Assembly (NCBI RefSeq): GCF_023715785.1 | Contig: NZ_JAMBOX010000002.1 | Location: forward strand, 496,001-560,000 | Source: Neobacillus niacini | Lineage (GTDB): Bacteria > Bacillota > Bacilli > Bacillales > Cytobacillaceae | DNA: 64,000 nucleotides | Direction of reading: 5' to 3' | Shown here: piece by piece, positions 26,207 to 36,172 of the stretch | Layout: every line of letters begins with the position of its first letter | Position numbering within the stretch: the stretch's first letter is position 1 | Made by a program: the position numbers and the translations under genes | Notes under the pieces: generated by a model | Database searches by the model: none | Told to the model about the DNA's origin: nothing | The model's input: the letters and a program-made list of their open reading frames with translations, nothing else

Positions 26207-28171
26207 TCATGCCTCGATGTCTATTTGAGAATTTACCCTTTTTCCTTTATATAAATATTGCACACCCATTAAGACGCAAAATGCCACTAACCCAATTATG
26301 TCTGTGATACCCTCAGGATAAATTAAACACAAACCTGTTAGAATAGCGATGACCCTCTCGTACCAAGGCATTTTTCGCATCCAGAAGCCTATTACACCAG
26401 CTCCAATTGCCATCATACCTGCTAGTGCCGTAAAGATGACCCAGAGCAAATAGGTCCAGGTCGTATCAATCATGAGTAGTTCTGGAGATAGAACAAACAT
26501 ATACGGTATAATAAACGCTGAAATTGCCAGTTTTGAAGAGTTTATGCCTGTTCGTAATGGCTCTCCTCCTGAGATTGCAGTTGCGGCAAACGCTGCCAAA
26601 GCAACCGGAGGTGTAATATCAGCAATGATCCCGAAGTAAAACACAAACAAATGGGCTGATAAATCTGGAACCCCTAATAGGATAATAGCCGGTGCCGCGA
26701 TGGTGGAGGTGATGACATAGTTAGCCGTGGTTGGAGAACCCATCCCGAGAATCAACGCCGTAATCATCGTTAAGAACAATGTCGGAATGAGAATTCCTCC
26801 GGCTAAATCAACCAAGCCGTTCGCGAGCTTTAAGCCAAGTCCTGTTTTCGTCACGACACCAACGATGATACCTGCTGCCGCAGTCGCTGCCGCCACCCCA
26901 AGTGCCGAGCGGGCACCATCGACCAATGCCTCAATCATGCCTTTAAAGCCAATCCTGGTCTCTTTTTTTATCGCACTCACGGCCACTGTAACGACAATCG
27001 CCCATAAAGCAGCGCGAATGACACTCATTCCTGACATCAATAGGAAAATAATAGCAAGAATAGGAACCAGTAAGTATATTTTTTTAAAAACTTCCTTCCG
27101 ATCCGGCATTTCCTCTTTTTTCAAACCCCGTAGCCCCATTTTCTTTGCTTCAAAATGGGTCATAATCCATATCCCGGTAAAATAAAGAACAGCTGGAATT
27201 GCAGCGGCTTTCGCTATATCCCAGTAAGTAATGCCTCCGCCAATAAATTCCACCATAAGGAATGCAGCTGCTCCCATAATTGGCGGCATCAGCTGTCCCC
27301 CAGTTGAAGCAGCGGCTTCTACCGCTCCGGCAAATTCCTTTTTATAGCCGAGTTTTTTCATCATCGGAATGGTAAAGGAGCCAGATGTTACGACGTTTGC
27401 AACAGAACTGCCACTGATTGTTCCCTGTAACGCACTCGAGAAAACCGCTACCTTCGCAGGGCCTCCAGTGCTCCTCCCTGCAATTGCAATCGCCAAATCG
27501 TTAAAATATTGTCCGACTCCTGTTTTGACAAGAAATGCGCCAAACAACAAGAAAAGGAAAATAAACGTCGATGACACCCCGAGTGGAGTTCCTAAGATTC
27601 CTTCAGTAGTAAAAAACATGGTTTGAACCAGCCGCTCCAGATCAAGACCTCTGTGAGCTATAAATCCTGGCATGTAAGGCCCATAAACGGCATATGCCAG
27701 AAAAATAATCGCAATAATCGTAATCGGAAGGCCTACTGCCCGTCGAGTTGCTTCCAATACTAACAAGATGGCTGCAAGTCCAATATAAAAATCAAGCTGT
27801 GTTAAATTACCGACTCGCAACACCAAGTCATCGATCATTAACGGCCAATAGGCACCAATTGCGACAGAAATTGCCGCGAGGATATAATCATACCACGCAA
27901 CCTTAACTTCTTTTCCTCGATTTTTTTTTCGTGCAGGAAACAGTAAGAATATAAGTGCCAGAGCAAAGCCTAGATGAATCGAGCGCTGTAGCTGTGCTGT
28001 CAGCATCCCGAAAACACCTGTATAAAGATGAAACAAAGAAAATGCCAGTAATATAGCAAATACAAACCAGCCCATGAAGCCTTTAATCTTTCTCGTGCCG
28101 GCTTCCGGATCATATTTTTCCAAAAGTTCTTGTTGCTTTTCTTCAGTCAAGGTTCCTTCATTTTGACTCAA
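26207..28171 (-). CDS. TRAP transporter, fused DctQM-type permease (TAXI system)
   Basis: A 654-residue membrane protein joining the small (4TM) and large (about 12TM) TRAP permease subunits, as is usual in TAXI-type systems. The large subunit signatures SGSSVANVVTSGSFTIPMMK and MGSPTTANYVITSTIAAPA are clear. It imports an organic acid or amino acid using a sodium or proton gradient together with the secreted binding protein encoded upstream. It starts with TTG and overlaps the DUF1850 gene by 14 bases, implying coupled translation. Confidence 0.93.
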   Translation of the reverse strand: MSQNEGTLTEEKQQELLEKYDPEAGTRKIKGFMGWFVFAILLAFSLFHLYTGVFGMLTAQLQRSIHLGFALALIFLLFPARKKNRGKEVKVAWYDYILAAISVAIGAYWPLMIDDLVLRVGNLTQLDFYIGLAAILLVLEATRRAVGLPITIIAIIFLAYAVYGPYMPGFIAHRGLDLERLVQTMFFTTEGILGTPLGVSSTFIFLFLLFGAFLVKTGVGQYFNDLAIAIAGRSTGGPAKVAVFSSALQGTISGSSVANVVTSGSFTIPMMKKLGYKKEFAGAVEAAASTGGQLMPPIMGAAAFLMVEFIGGGITYWDIAKAAAIPAVLYFTGIWIMTHFEAKKMGLRGLKKEEMPDRKEVFKKIYLLVPILAIIFLLMSGMSVIRAALWAIVVTVAVSAIKKETRIGFKGMIEALVDGARSALGVAAATAAAGIIVGVVTKTGLGLKLANGLVDLAGGILIPTLFLTMITALILGMGSPTTANYVITSTIAAPAIILLGVPDLSAHLFVFYFGIIADITPPVALAAFAATAISGGEPLRTGINSSKLAISAFIIPYMFVLSPELLMIDTTWTYLLWVIFTALAGMMAIGAGVIGFWMRKMPWYERVIAILTGLCLIYPEGITDIIGLVAFCVLMGVQYLYKGKRVNSQIDIEA

Positions 28172-28682
28172 GGATGTTCACTCCTCTCCATGCTTGAAAA
28201 AAATTCAATTTCCGAAATTCAATTCTGACAGGAGTCCCCGGCTTGATGAATTGTGATAGTGGATATTCCTGTTGTTTATAAATGACAGTATGATTAGCGC
28301 GGACCTGGCCGATTCTCAATATGATATATGGAAAAACGCGCCTCATACCCTTTATATAATAGTTTCCATCTTTTTGTTGGAATGTTTCTCCCTCTTCTGC
28401 ATTCGCAGGCATTCCAATGGCAAAATCTTTATACATGAGTTCGTATTGCTGGATTTGCTTATCTGGGGTCAATTTGTAGCTTTCGACAACATCTGAAAGA
28501 TGAATGGAATGAGTGTATTTCATCTTAAAGCCTGTTTCCCCTTGTATTGGAATAAAGGCGAGCTTTTCTTTACCCTCAAACGGATCGAATACTATTGCCT
28601 TCTTAGAAGGGATGAATGCCAGGATAGTGATTACAATTATGGAGATTAAACAAATGGCTATTATTCTATTGTTCTCTTTCAT
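28158..28682 (-). CDS. DUF1850 protein of the TRAP-TAXI operon
   Basis: A 174-residue protein with one N-terminal membrane segment (about residues 8-24) and an extracellular beta-rich domain with KYTHSIHLSDVVESY, the signature of the DUF1850 family. This family is known mainly from TAXI-type TRAP operons, where its role is unproven; a helper for substrate delivery or permease assembly is possible. It lies between the binding protein and the permease and overlaps the latter. AGGAGGGG precedes the ATG. Confidence 0.85.
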   Translation of the reverse strand: MKENNRIIAICLISIIVITILAFIPSKKAIVFDPFEGKEKLAFIPIQGETGFKMKYTHSIHLSDVVESYKLTPDKQIQQYELMYKDFAIGMPANAEEGETFQQKDGNYYIKGMRRVFPYIILRIGQVRANHTVIYKQQEYPLSQFIKPGTPVRIEFRKLNFFQAWRGVNILESK

Positions 28683-28749
28683 TTTCCCCTCCTCGATTAG
28701 GACGGGTGATAATCAAAAGTCCATTTAAGTGCGTCTTATTAATTATATC

Positions 28750-28791
28750 GTTTCTCGAAAACGAGACCGGCTCGCTCGATTGCAGCCGGTC
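28750..28791 (-). terminator. Intra-operon double hairpin between binding protein and DUF1850
   Basis: GACCGGCT / AGCCGGTC forms an 8-bp stem at 28,765-28,791, followed on the reverse strand by a second stem TCGTTT / AAACGA (28,750-28,766) and A/T-rich sequence. It probably lets most transcripts stop after the abundant binding protein. Confidence 0.55.
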
Positions 28792-28810
28792 AACGATTTT
28801 TATTCAGACT

Positions 28811-29806
28811 TTACTCCGCTTTGACACCTTTTTCGTCAAAGTACTTTTTGGCTCCTGGATGGACTTCAATCCCTACCCCATTGAGAGCATTTTCGACCTT
28901 AATGAGTTTCCCTTTTGCATGGGTTACTTTATCAAGGTTTTCGAAAATAGCCTTGGTAATGTCATAAACCACTTGTTCCGACAAATCTTTTCTTGCTACA
29001 AGCATTGCTTGGACTGCAACCGTTTTCACAGCTGAATCTAATTTATAAGTACCTGAAGGAACTTCATCCTGTACATAATACGGATATTTTTTGATTAAAG
29101 CGTCAATTTTATCCTGAGTAATCGGTACAATGACCACTTCTTCTGTGGCAGATAGTCCTTCCACAGCACCAGTCGGGGTACCTGCTGTTACAAATGCCGC
29201 ATCAATAGTTCCATCTTGAATTCCTTGTGTCGACTCATCAAATGATAAATCTTGTTTTTTAATATCATCAAATGTCATGCCATGAACTTCGAGGATTTGT
29301 TCAGCGTTCGCTACAGTACCAGAACCAGGCGCACCGACTGATACCTTTTTCCCTTTTAAATCTTCAACGGATTTAATGCCTGATTTAGCAGTAGTGACAA
29401 TTTGAATGGTTTCTGGGTAAAGTGTAGCGATAGCTTGGATATTGTCCACTTTTTCAGTAAACATTAACTTGCCCTCAGTGGCATATGAAGCAATATCCGT
29501 TTGTGTAAAGGCGATTTCCCCGTCTTCTTTCTTAAGAGTGTTCATATTCTCAGCAGACGCACCTGTTGTCTCCGCGTTGGCTTCAATACCAGTTGCATCC
29601 TTAATAATTTTTGCAAACGATCCGCCAAGAGGATAATAAGTACCACCTGTACCACCTGTCAAAATACTAATGAATTTTGGCTTTTCTGCTGCCTTTTCCC
29701 CGCCATTGTCTCCGCTTGTCTCCTTCTTATCGGAGCCGCATGCAGCTAGAATCATAGATAAAACCAGGAGCAGTACCATAGAGAAATGAAATTTTTTCTT
29801 ACTCAA
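28811..29806 (-). CDS. TAXI-family TRAP solute-binding lipoprotein
   Basis: A 331-residue lipoprotein with a signal peptide and lipobox (ILAACG, Cys near residue 23). The mature part starts ILTGGTGGTYYPLGG, the ligand-loop motif of TAXI binding proteins, and contains ANAETTGASAENM and KGKKVSVGAPGSGT. Known TAXI ligands include glutamate and glutamine, but the substrate here is open. It is the first gene of the three-gene transporter operon. It starts with TTG behind GGGGGAATC; a good SigA promoter lies upstream. Confidence 0.93.
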   Translation of the reverse strand: MSKKKFHFSMVLLLVLSMILAACGSDKKETSGDNGGEKAAEKPKFISILTGGTGGTYYPLGGSFAKIIKDATGIEANAETTGASAENMNTLKKEDGEIAFTQTDIASYATEGKLMFTEKVDNIQAIATLYPETIQIVTTAKSGIKSVEDLKGKKVSVGAPGSGTVANAEQILEVHGMTFDDIKKQDLSFDESTQGIQDGTIDAAFVTAGTPTGAVEGLSATEEVVIVPITQDKIDALIKKYPYYVQDEVPSGTYKLDSAVKTVAVQAMLVARKDLSEQVVYDITKAIFENLDKVTHAKGKLIKVENALNGVGIEVHPGAKKYFDEKGVKAE

Positions 29807-29852
29807 TTAAAGATTCCCCCTTTTTGTGATTCCATTTGTCGTAACAATAATA

Positions 29853-29881
29853 ATTTTAGGGAATATTCACAAACTTGTCAA
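29853..29881 (-). promoter_or_regulatory. SigA-type promoter of the TRAP-TAXI operon
   Basis: On the reverse strand TTGACA (29,881-29,876) and TAAAAT (29,858-29,853) are 17 bases apart, an almost ideal vegetative promoter about 50 bases before the gene. Confidence 0.7.
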
Positions 29882-29929
29882 TTGTTACAAAGTATTTGCA
29901 AAAATGTCATAATAAATTAGCGGCTTTTC

Positions 29930-30835
29930 TTAAACAATCTGATTCTTCAATTTTCCGATTCCGGCAATCTCCATTTCTACTGTATCCCCCGGTTCTAGCC
30001 AGCGGTGTTCCTCAGGTCCAAGTTCCAACAAGCACCCCGTACCAACGGTACCTGAACCGATGATATCTCCCGGATAGAGCGTCACACCGGCTGAAGCCCG
30101 CTCAATCATTTGTCCAAAGCTGTAATACATATTCTTCGCATTGCCCTGGGAGAGCAAATTTCCATTTACCTTTGCTGTCATGGTCAAATCAAGGCGGTTG
30201 TCATCACGATACTGCTCCATTTCATCCTTGGTTACAATTACAGGGCCGATCGAAGTTGCAAAGTCCTTGCCTTTCGCCGGCCCCAAGCCGATTTTCATCT
30301 CTTTCTGCTGAAAATCACGGGCCGACCAATCGTTGAAAATCGTATAGCCGAAAATATAGTCCTCCGCTTCCTCAGCTTTAATGTTCTTGCCCTCTTTCCC
30401 AATAATGCATGCCAGCTCCAACTCATAATCGAGGGCCATACATCCCGCCGGCCGCTCCACTTTTTCCTCATGCCCTGATAACACTAAATGGTTGGAAAAA
30501 TAAAACGCAGGTATCTCATACCATTCTTCCGGGACTTTTCTGCCAGTCCGTTTCCGGGCATTCAATACATGCAGCTCAAATGCCATGAAATCCCGGACAC
30601 TTGGCGGGTTCGGAAGCGGTGCAGTTAACGTAACCTCGCTTATCAAATACGTTGGTTCCGCTTCATTGGCTAATTTCTGCGCTATAGGTAAGCAAACCGA
30701 ATGATATTTAATGAAATTCAGCACATTATCAGGCAGTTCTCCCTTGCTAACAAGCTCCATGTCATAAACATGCTCACCATTCAGCCAACCAGCTTTTTTA
30801 TTACCGTTATGATCAATAAATGTAATCAATTTCAT
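29930..30835 (-). CDS. Fumarylacetoacetate hydrolase (FAH)-family protein
   Basis: A 301-residue FAH-fold enzyme. MALDYELELACIIGKEG has the metal-binding glutamates, FGYTIFNDWSARDFQQKEM the third acidic ligand, and GSGTVGTGCLLELG the C-terminal FAH motif. The family cleaves C-C bonds or hydrates and decarboxylates diketo acids, for example in aromatic or homogentisate breakdown. I chose the ATG at 30,835, 9 bases after AAGGGG. It lies just upstream of the TAXI operon on the same strand, so the transported acid may be its substrate; that is inference only. Confidence 0.88.
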   Translation of the reverse strand: MKLITFIDHNGNKKAGWLNGEHVYDMELVSKGELPDNVLNFIKYHSVCLPIAQKLANEAEPTYLISEVTLTAPLPNPPSVRDFMAFELHVLNARKRTGRKVPEEWYEIPAFYFSNHLVLSGHEEKVERPAGCMALDYELELACIIGKEGKNIKAEEAEDYIFGYTIFNDWSARDFQQKEMKIGLGPAKGKDFATSIGPVIVTKDEMEQYRDDNRLDLTMTAKVNGNLLSQGNAKNMYYSFGQMIERASAGVTLYPGDIIGSGTVGTGCLLELGPEEHRWLEPGDTVEMEIAGIGKLKNQIV

Positions 30836-31021
30836 TCTTCTCATCCCCTTCCAGGCAAGCCATAAACTCATTAAAAACAATCATAGCAAAAGAAACTGGA
30901 AAAGTTTGTCGAATAAAGAAAATTCATATAAATCCTGTGCTTACATGAATTGAAAAAAATATGTTATCATTATAGTAGGAAAAATAATTTTTTCTCGTTT
31001 TTTTTAGAAAGGGTGTATTAA

Positions 31022-31408
31022 ATGGGGAGTCCGGTTGAAACCATTTATATTTTGGAAAATCCTGAGAAGGATATTATCAAGTTTGCCACAGCCACTCAGC
31101 TTCGCTATGAGGATACCATCAAAGAAGTTTTTGGGGTTGCTTGTGTGAATGATTTGCCGATGATGATTCAGTTTAATAAGAGTTTTCAAGAAAGTCTCTG
31201 CAGGAAAAATGGGATTATTGAAAAAAATATTACTCTCCACCATATTTTCCGGGTTGCCACAAAAGATGAGCTGCTATTACTAAGGGAACAGCTACAATCT
31301 GACCATGCAGATTCAATCCCATGTCCGTTTGATACTGTGATCCAGCTGCAAGATGGGATTTTTCAATGGGATGACAGTATTTCCTCATATGTACATGTTA
31401 AAAACTGA
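31022..31408 (+). CDS. Hypothetical soluble protein
   Basis: A 128-residue cytoplasmic protein starting MGSPVETIYILEN, with a ribosome site GAAAGGGTG before the ATG. It has no signal peptide or membrane segment and two cysteines, plus CPFDTV near residue 100. I do not recognise the family. A bidirectional terminator separates it from cysI. Confidence 0.75.
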   Translation: MGSPVETIYILENPEKDIIKFATATQLRYEDTIKEVFGVACVNDLPMMIQFNKSFQESLCRKNGIIEKNITLHHIFRVATKDELLLLREQLQSDHADSIPCPFDTVIQLQDGIFQWDDSISSYVHVKN

Positions 31409-31424
31409 GCAAAATGCTATACAA

Positions 31425-31457
31425 AAAAAGCCGGGAATATAGAATTCCAGGCTTTTT
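31425..31457. terminator. Bidirectional terminator between hypothetical gene and cysI
   Basis: AAAAAGCC-GGAAT and ATTCC-GGCTTTTT form a long stem with one mismatch and A/T runs on both sides. Confidence 0.8.
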
Positions 31458-31464
31458 CACACTT

Positions 31465-33183
31465 TTAATCATGAAATTGCGTTCCATCTTCTACTGCTTT
31501 AACAATACCCACCCGAATGACGAAATCGCCGAAGTGCTCACCGGCCTCACGTTCTCTTGCATAACGGCCAAGCAGCATTCTAAGTTCACTCAAAATCTCC
31601 GCTTCTCCGATATTTTCACGATACATTTTATTCAAACGGCTGCCGTCGAACGCCGCACCCAAATACAAATTATATCTGCCCACAGCTTTACCGATCAAAG
31701 CAATTTCAGCAAGTGCCGGACGGGCACAGCCATTTGGACAGCCGGTCATGCGGATGGTAATCTCCTCGTCACGAAGTCCATGCTCATCGACAATTTCCTC
31801 CATTTTATCAATTAACCCCGGCAGATACCGTTCACTTTCGGCAAATGCCAATCCACAAGTCGGCAGGGCGACACAAGCCATGGAATTGCGGCGAATGGCG
31901 GAATGATGCTTCCCATCAGTTAGACCGTATTGGTCCATCAACTCGTTCATCTTTTTCTTCTTCTGGCTCGATACATTGGCAATGACCAAATTTTGGTTTG
32001 GAGTTAATCGGAAATCACCTGTATGAACCTTCGCAATTTCCCTTAAGCCCGTCTTCAATTGATAGCCATCGAAGTCTTTCACTCGGCCATTCTCGACAAA
32101 CAGGGTAAAATGCCATTTGCCGCCAACACCCTTCACCCAGCCGTATCGGTCTCCGTTGTGGTCAAAATGGTAAGGCTTCGCCTCAGCCAAGGTCCAGCCT
32201 AGGCGGTCTTCCAGTTCTTTCTTCACGACATCAAGTCCGATGCGGTCCACAGTGTACTTAAACCGGGCATTTTTGCGAACAGAACGATTGCCATAATCGC
32301 GTTGGATTGCAATCGTCTGTTCCGCTAGTTGGACAATTTGGTCAGGGGTACAAAAACCGATTACCTTTGCCACCTGCGGATAGGTCGCTTTGTCACCATG
32401 GGTGCTGCCCATTCCTCCCCCAATGGCGACGTTAAATCCGACAAGTTTACCAGCTTCAACAATGGCGATAAACCCAAGATCTTGTGAAAACAGATCAATA
32501 TCATTGGATGGCGGTACGGCGATGCCAATTTTAAACTTTCGCGGCAAATAGGTTGGACCGTATAATGGCTCGACTTCTTCCACATCCGGCGTCCCGGCCA
32601 CTTTCTCTTCATCCAGCCAAATTTCATGATACGCCCGAGTGCGCGGCAGCAAATAATCACTTAATAGCTTCGCCCATTCATAAACCTCGCCATGAATTTC
32701 GGACTGATCAGGGTTCGGGTTGCACATCACGTTCCGGTTGACATCACCGCATGCAGCGAGCGTGGTCAATAACGTATGATGAACCTCTTGAATCGTTTCC
32801 TTCATGTTCCATTTTAAAATGCCATGGAACTGAAATGACTGCCGAGTCGTTAATTTGATCGTTCCGTTCGCATTTTTATCGGCAAGTCTATCCAGGACAA
32901 GCCATTGTTCCGGCGTTACCACACCGCCCGGAGCCCGGACACGGAGCATAAACTGATAGGCTGGCTCCAGCTTTTGCTTTTGCCGCTCATTGCGAAGGTC
33001 GCGGTCGTCCTGCAAATAGCTGCCGTGGTGCTTCATCAGGCGGTTATCATCATCAGGGATCCCGGCACTTAGCCGGTCCTCCATGACTTCCTTCAGCGTT
33101 CCGCGCAAATAGTCACTGTTTACTTTAATACCTTCTACATCGCTGGGCGGTCCGTCCGGCGATGTTAACAAATGCTTCACCAT
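31465..33183 (-). CDS. cysI: Assimilatory sulfite reductase (NADPH) hemoprotein subunit
   Basis: A 572-residue siroheme/4Fe-4S enzyme reducing sulfite to sulfide with six electrons received from CysJ. The four cluster cysteines are in [16 protein letters not shown] and [10 protein letters not shown] near residues 430-480, and siroheme-binding arginines lie in [12 protein letters not shown]. Length equals that of Bacillus subtilis CysI. I chose the ATG at 33,183; a TTG 7 codons earlier overlaps the ribosome site. It follows cysJ by 27 bases in one operon. Confidence 0.97.
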   Translation of the reverse strand: MVKHLLTSPDGPPSDVEGIKVNSDYLRGTLKEVMEDRLSAGIPDDDNRLMKHHGSYLQDDRDLRNERQKQKLEPAYQFMLRVRAPGGVVTPEQWLVLDRLADKNANGTIKLTTRQSFQFHGILKWNMKETIQEVHHTLLTTLAACGDVNRNVMCNPNPDQSEIHGEVYEWAKLLSDYLLPRTRAYHEIWLDEEKVAGTPDVEEVEPLYGPTYLPRKFKIGIAVPPSNDIDLFSQDLGFIAIVEAGKLVGFNVAIGGGMGSTHGDKATYPQVAKVIGFCTPDQIVQLAEQTIAIQRDYGNRSVRKNARFKYTVDRIGLDVVKKELEDRLGWTLAEAKPYHFDHNGDRYGWVKGVGGKWHFTLFVENGRVKDFDGYQLKTGLREIAKVHTGDFRLTPNQNLVIANVSSQKKKKMNELMDQYGLTDGKHHSAIRRNSMACVALPTCGLAFAESERYLPGLIDKMEEIVDEHGLRDEEITIRMTGCPNGCARPALAEIALIGKAVGRYNLYLGAAFDGSRLNKMYRENIGEAEILSELRMLLGRYAREREAGEHFGDFVIRVGIVKAVEDGTQFHD

Positions 33184-33210
33184 GTTGATCGATCTCCTTT
33201 CCAATCCAAC

Positions 33211-35010
33211 TTAATAAACATCGCGCTGGTACCGTTTTTGCTGCTGCATTTTGGCCAGATATTCCTCAGCCTGGCTGTGGGTTAAACTGCCCTCTTTTTC
33301 AATAATCTCAAGCAGGGTTTGGTGGACATCATGGGCCATATACTTCTCATCACCACAGATATATAAGTAAGCACCCTCCTCCAGCCATTGGAAAAGTTCT
33401 TTGCTATGCTGGAGCATCCGGTGCTGCACATAAACCTTTTCCTGCTGGTCGCGTGAAAATGCCACCTCCATTTTCGTGAGAACCCCCTGCATCAGCCATT
33501 TTTGCCATTCCACCTGATAAAGGAAATCGGTCACGAAATGCTGGTCGCCAAAGAACATCCACGATTTGCCGGAGGCGCCTGTTTCCTCTCGTTCCTGCAT
33601 AAACGAGCGGAACGGTGCAACGCCTGTACCTGGTCCAACCATAATGATTGGAACATCCTGGTTTTCCGGCAATTTAAAGTTTTCATTGTGCTGGATAAAT
33701 ACAGGAAGTGTGTCTCCCGCCTCGAGGCGCTCTGCGGCCAAAGTCGAACACACGCCTTTTCGTTCGCGTCCGTGGGCATCATACCGCACCGCGCCAATCG
33801 TCAAATGCACTTCATCCGGATTAGCCGCCAAACTGCTGGCAATCGAATAAAGACGCGGCGGGATTTTTCTTAGCACAGAGACAAATTCCTGCGCATTTTC
33901 ACCCCATGGACCAAAATCGGTAACTAAATCAAGTAAATCTCTGCCCTCGATATAAGCTTTTAAGTCAGTCGCATTGCTCACCAATTCCCGAAGTTCAACG
34001 TTAGTAGACAATTGGGCGATTTTTTCCAAAAGCGGTTTTGATAAAACGGTAATTTCATAGTATGAGAGGAGCGCCTCTTTAAGCGGACGAACATCACCTT
34101 GTTTCACTGTTACAGGCTCTTCCCCGCTCCAAGTCAATTTTGCCAATATCGCTTCAACCAGCGTCGAATCATTTTCCGGATAGATACCGAGGCTGTCCCC
34201 CGGCTGGAATACTAGGCCAGAACCCTCGAGCGATAATTCAAGATGACGGGTTTCCTTGTTTGAACCGCGCCCGTTTAGATTGATATTTTCAAGTACTTCG
34301 GCATGGAACGGATTGCTTCTGGAATAGACAGATTCTTCTGCCTTCACACTGGCTGCAGGGATGGCTGCACCAGCTCCACCCTGTACCTCACTTAAGCCAC
34401 CAAGGACACCATGCAGCCATTCTGCTGCCGGCTCGTCGAAATCCACATCGCAGTCAAACCGGGGATACAGTCTAGTCCCGCCAAGCTCTTCAAGACGCTT
34501 ATCGAAATCTTTTCCGGTCTGGCAGAAAAATTCGTACGAGCTGTCTCCGAGAGCCAATACGGAAAATTGAACACCATCAAGCTTTGGAGCCCGTTTGCTG
34601 TGCAGAAACTCATGAAAGGTCTTCGCACTGTCAGGTGGTTCTCCTTCACCATGGGTGCTGACAATAATAAGCAGGTTTTGCACCTTTTTGAGGTTATTTG
34701 GCTTGAAATCACTCATAGAGGAGACAGTTACTTGAACGCCGCTCCCTTCAAGTGCCGCTGCTGTTTTTTTTGCAAGACCCTTTGAGTTACCGGTTTGTGA
34801 CCCATAAAGAACCGTTACTTCCTTTGTCGCTTGCTGGGCATTTGAGCTTGTTACAGTCCCTGCTGAGGGAGCTTGTGCCAATGAATTTAGCGACGCTGCC
34901 AAATAGCCGCTTAACCAGACCTTTTGCGGCTCGGTTAATGTTGACAGAAGACGATTAAGGAGTTCTGCCTGCTCCTCTGTAAACGGACTGTTCAATACCT
35001 GAAGTTGCAA
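33211..35010 (-). CDS. cysJ: Assimilatory sulfite reductase (NADPH) flavoprotein subunit
   Basis: A 599-residue diflavin reductase carrying electrons from NADPH through FAD and FMN to CysI. The flavodoxin domain (residues about 60-210) has VLYGSQTGNSKGLAKK and STHGEGEPPDSA. The FAD domain has RLYSIASS, and the NADPH domain has MVGPGTGVAPFRSFMQERE and YICGDEKYMAHDV. It starts with TTG at 35,010 (LQLQVLNSPF), 6 bases after GGGGGG, like its subtilis homologue. First gene of the cysJI operon, with a well-formed promoter carrying an inverted repeat. Confidence 0.97.
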   Translation of the reverse strand: MQLQVLNSPFTEEQAELLNRLLSTLTEPQKVWLSGYLAASLNSLAQAPSAGTVTSSNAQQATKEVTVLYGSQTGNSKGLAKKTAAALEGSGVQVTVSSMSDFKPNNLKKVQNLLIIVSTHGEGEPPDSAKTFHEFLHSKRAPKLDGVQFSVLALGDSSYEFFCQTGKDFDKRLEELGGTRLYPRFDCDVDFDEPAAEWLHGVLGGLSEVQGGAGAAIPAASVKAEESVYSRSNPFHAEVLENINLNGRGSNKETRHLELSLEGSGLVFQPGDSLGIYPENDSTLVEAILAKLTWSGEEPVTVKQGDVRPLKEALLSYYEITVLSKPLLEKIAQLSTNVELRELVSNATDLKAYIEGRDLLDLVTDFGPWGENAQEFVSVLRKIPPRLYSIASSLAANPDEVHLTIGAVRYDAHGRERKGVCSTLAAERLEAGDTLPVFIQHNENFKLPENQDVPIIMVGPGTGVAPFRSFMQEREETGASGKSWMFFGDQHFVTDFLYQVEWQKWLMQGVLTKMEVAFSRDQQEKVYVQHRMLQHSKELFQWLEEGAYLYICGDEKYMAHDVHQTLLEIIEKEGSLTHSQAEEYLAKMQQQKRYQRDVY

Positions 35011-35090
35011 AAATATCCCCCCACTGTGTATATACACGATTCTTGTTCCTGATTCATATTTTTATAAAAAAATGGATTGCTATAATCATA

Positions 35091-35127
35091 AGCATAATTT
35101 CACTATTCCTATAAGTCAAGTAGGAAT
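35091..35127 (-). promoter_or_regulatory. cysJI promoter with inverted repeat
   Basis: TTGACT (35,119-35,114) and TATGCT (35,096-35,091) on the reverse strand are 17 bases apart. The perfect repeat ATTCCTA-N9-TAGGAAT (35,105-35,127) brackets the -35 element. In Bacillus subtilis this operon is controlled by the LysR regulator CysL, and the CymR regulon uses related GGAAT motifs; which one applies here is unknown. Confidence 0.6.
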
Positions 35128-35303
35128 TAAACAAAAGATACTGCCCATTCTTGTCGGTCGAACCGTTTATGAAGGATGAGCAATTTCTGGTGGCTTCTGT
35201 TTGTTTTGTCTTTCATCCATATTGTGCAGGAATTCAACGTATTCATGATGAATAAGTAAAGAACTAGTCGTAGATGACAAAATGGATTGAAAGGATGATG
35301 ACT

Positions 35304-36137
35304 GTGATAGATGGGAATCAATTAAAAATTATTCGCGTTCCAATCCCTACCCCCACCTTGCTGCCGCATTTTACAACAAATGGGTACTTAATTGGCAACG
35401 AAAACGAGAGTATTTTGGTGGATGCCGGGTATGATCAGCCTGAGACACGAACAGAATTGGATGAAGCCTTAAAGAGAAACGGCATAGCAATCCCGCATGC
35501 GATCATCCTTACCCATTCCCATCCGGACCATGCTCCCGGCGTCAGGCAATTAATGGACTGGAACCCGGTTATCTATTGCCATCAAAACGAAAAACAGGCG
35601 ACCTTGTCTGCTATTTCACCCGTTGACAAAGTATCTTTTTTAAACGATGGGGATGTGATGCATGTTGGCGGCGAAGAAATTCAAGTTATACATGCTCCGG
35701 GCCATACAGCCGGTCAATTAAACCTCTATATTCCTTCTATGGAAATTCTAGTGGCAGGAGATAATATCGTCGCGGAGGGAACTTCGTGGATTGGTCCCCC
35801 TGATGGAAATATGTCCGACTATCTTTCTACCTTGTATCGTTTAAAAGAATTGAAGATGAAGAAAATCGGCCCGGGACATGGCGGTTGGATTGAAAAACCC
35901 TATGAACATATTGAATTTGTAATTCAGCGGAGATTATTGCGTGAAAATCAAATCGTTTCGCTTTTAAAACAACATCAAAAGTTAACGTCAGTTGATTTGA
36001 CCAACATGATTTATCAGGAGCTTCCCCACCCAAGCGTTTATGAGGTGGCAAGAAGAACCACTGAGGCCCACCTAATCAAATTAATCAAGGAAGGTTCTGT
36101 TACTAAGCAGGATTCTATTTTTCTCTTAAAAGAATAA
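35304..36137 (+). CDS. Metallo-beta-lactamase-fold hydrolase
   Basis: A protein of about 277 residues with the MBL zinc site: ILTHSHPDHAPGVRQL, then HAPGHTAGQLNLY, then VAGDNIV, then IGPGHGGW. It is of the glyoxalase II / LACTB2-like group and has a C-terminal winged-helix-like region of about 70 residues, as in LACTB2. Substrate unknown. The GTG at 35,304 stands 9 bases after GAAAGG, while an ATG at 35,274 has a poorer site, so the start is uncertain. It is divergent from cysJ. Confidence 0.85.
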   Translation: MIDGNQLKIIRVPIPTPTLLPHFTTNGYLIGNENESILVDAGYDQPETRTELDEALKRNGIAIPHAIILTHSHPDHAPGVRQLMDWNPVIYCHQNEKQATLSAISPVDKVSFLNDGDVMHVGGEEIQVIHAPGHTAGQLNLYIPSMEILVAGDNIVAEGTSWIGPPDGNMSDYLSTLYRLKELKMKKIGPGHGGWIEKPYEHIEFVIQRRLLRENQIVSLLKQHQKLTSVDLTNMIYQELPHPSVYEVARRTTEAHLIKLIKEGSVTKQDSIFLLKE

Positions 36138-36141
36138 AGAT

Positions 36142-36169
36142 ATTGCCCGGGAGTTCGTCTCCGGGCAAT
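36142..36169. terminator. Bidirectional terminator
   Basis: ATTGCCCGG and CCGGGCAAT form a perfect 9-bp stem, extendable by G-C pairs, followed by a T-run. It lies between the MBL and NUDIX genes, which converge. Confidence 0.88.
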
Positions 36170-36172
36170 TTT

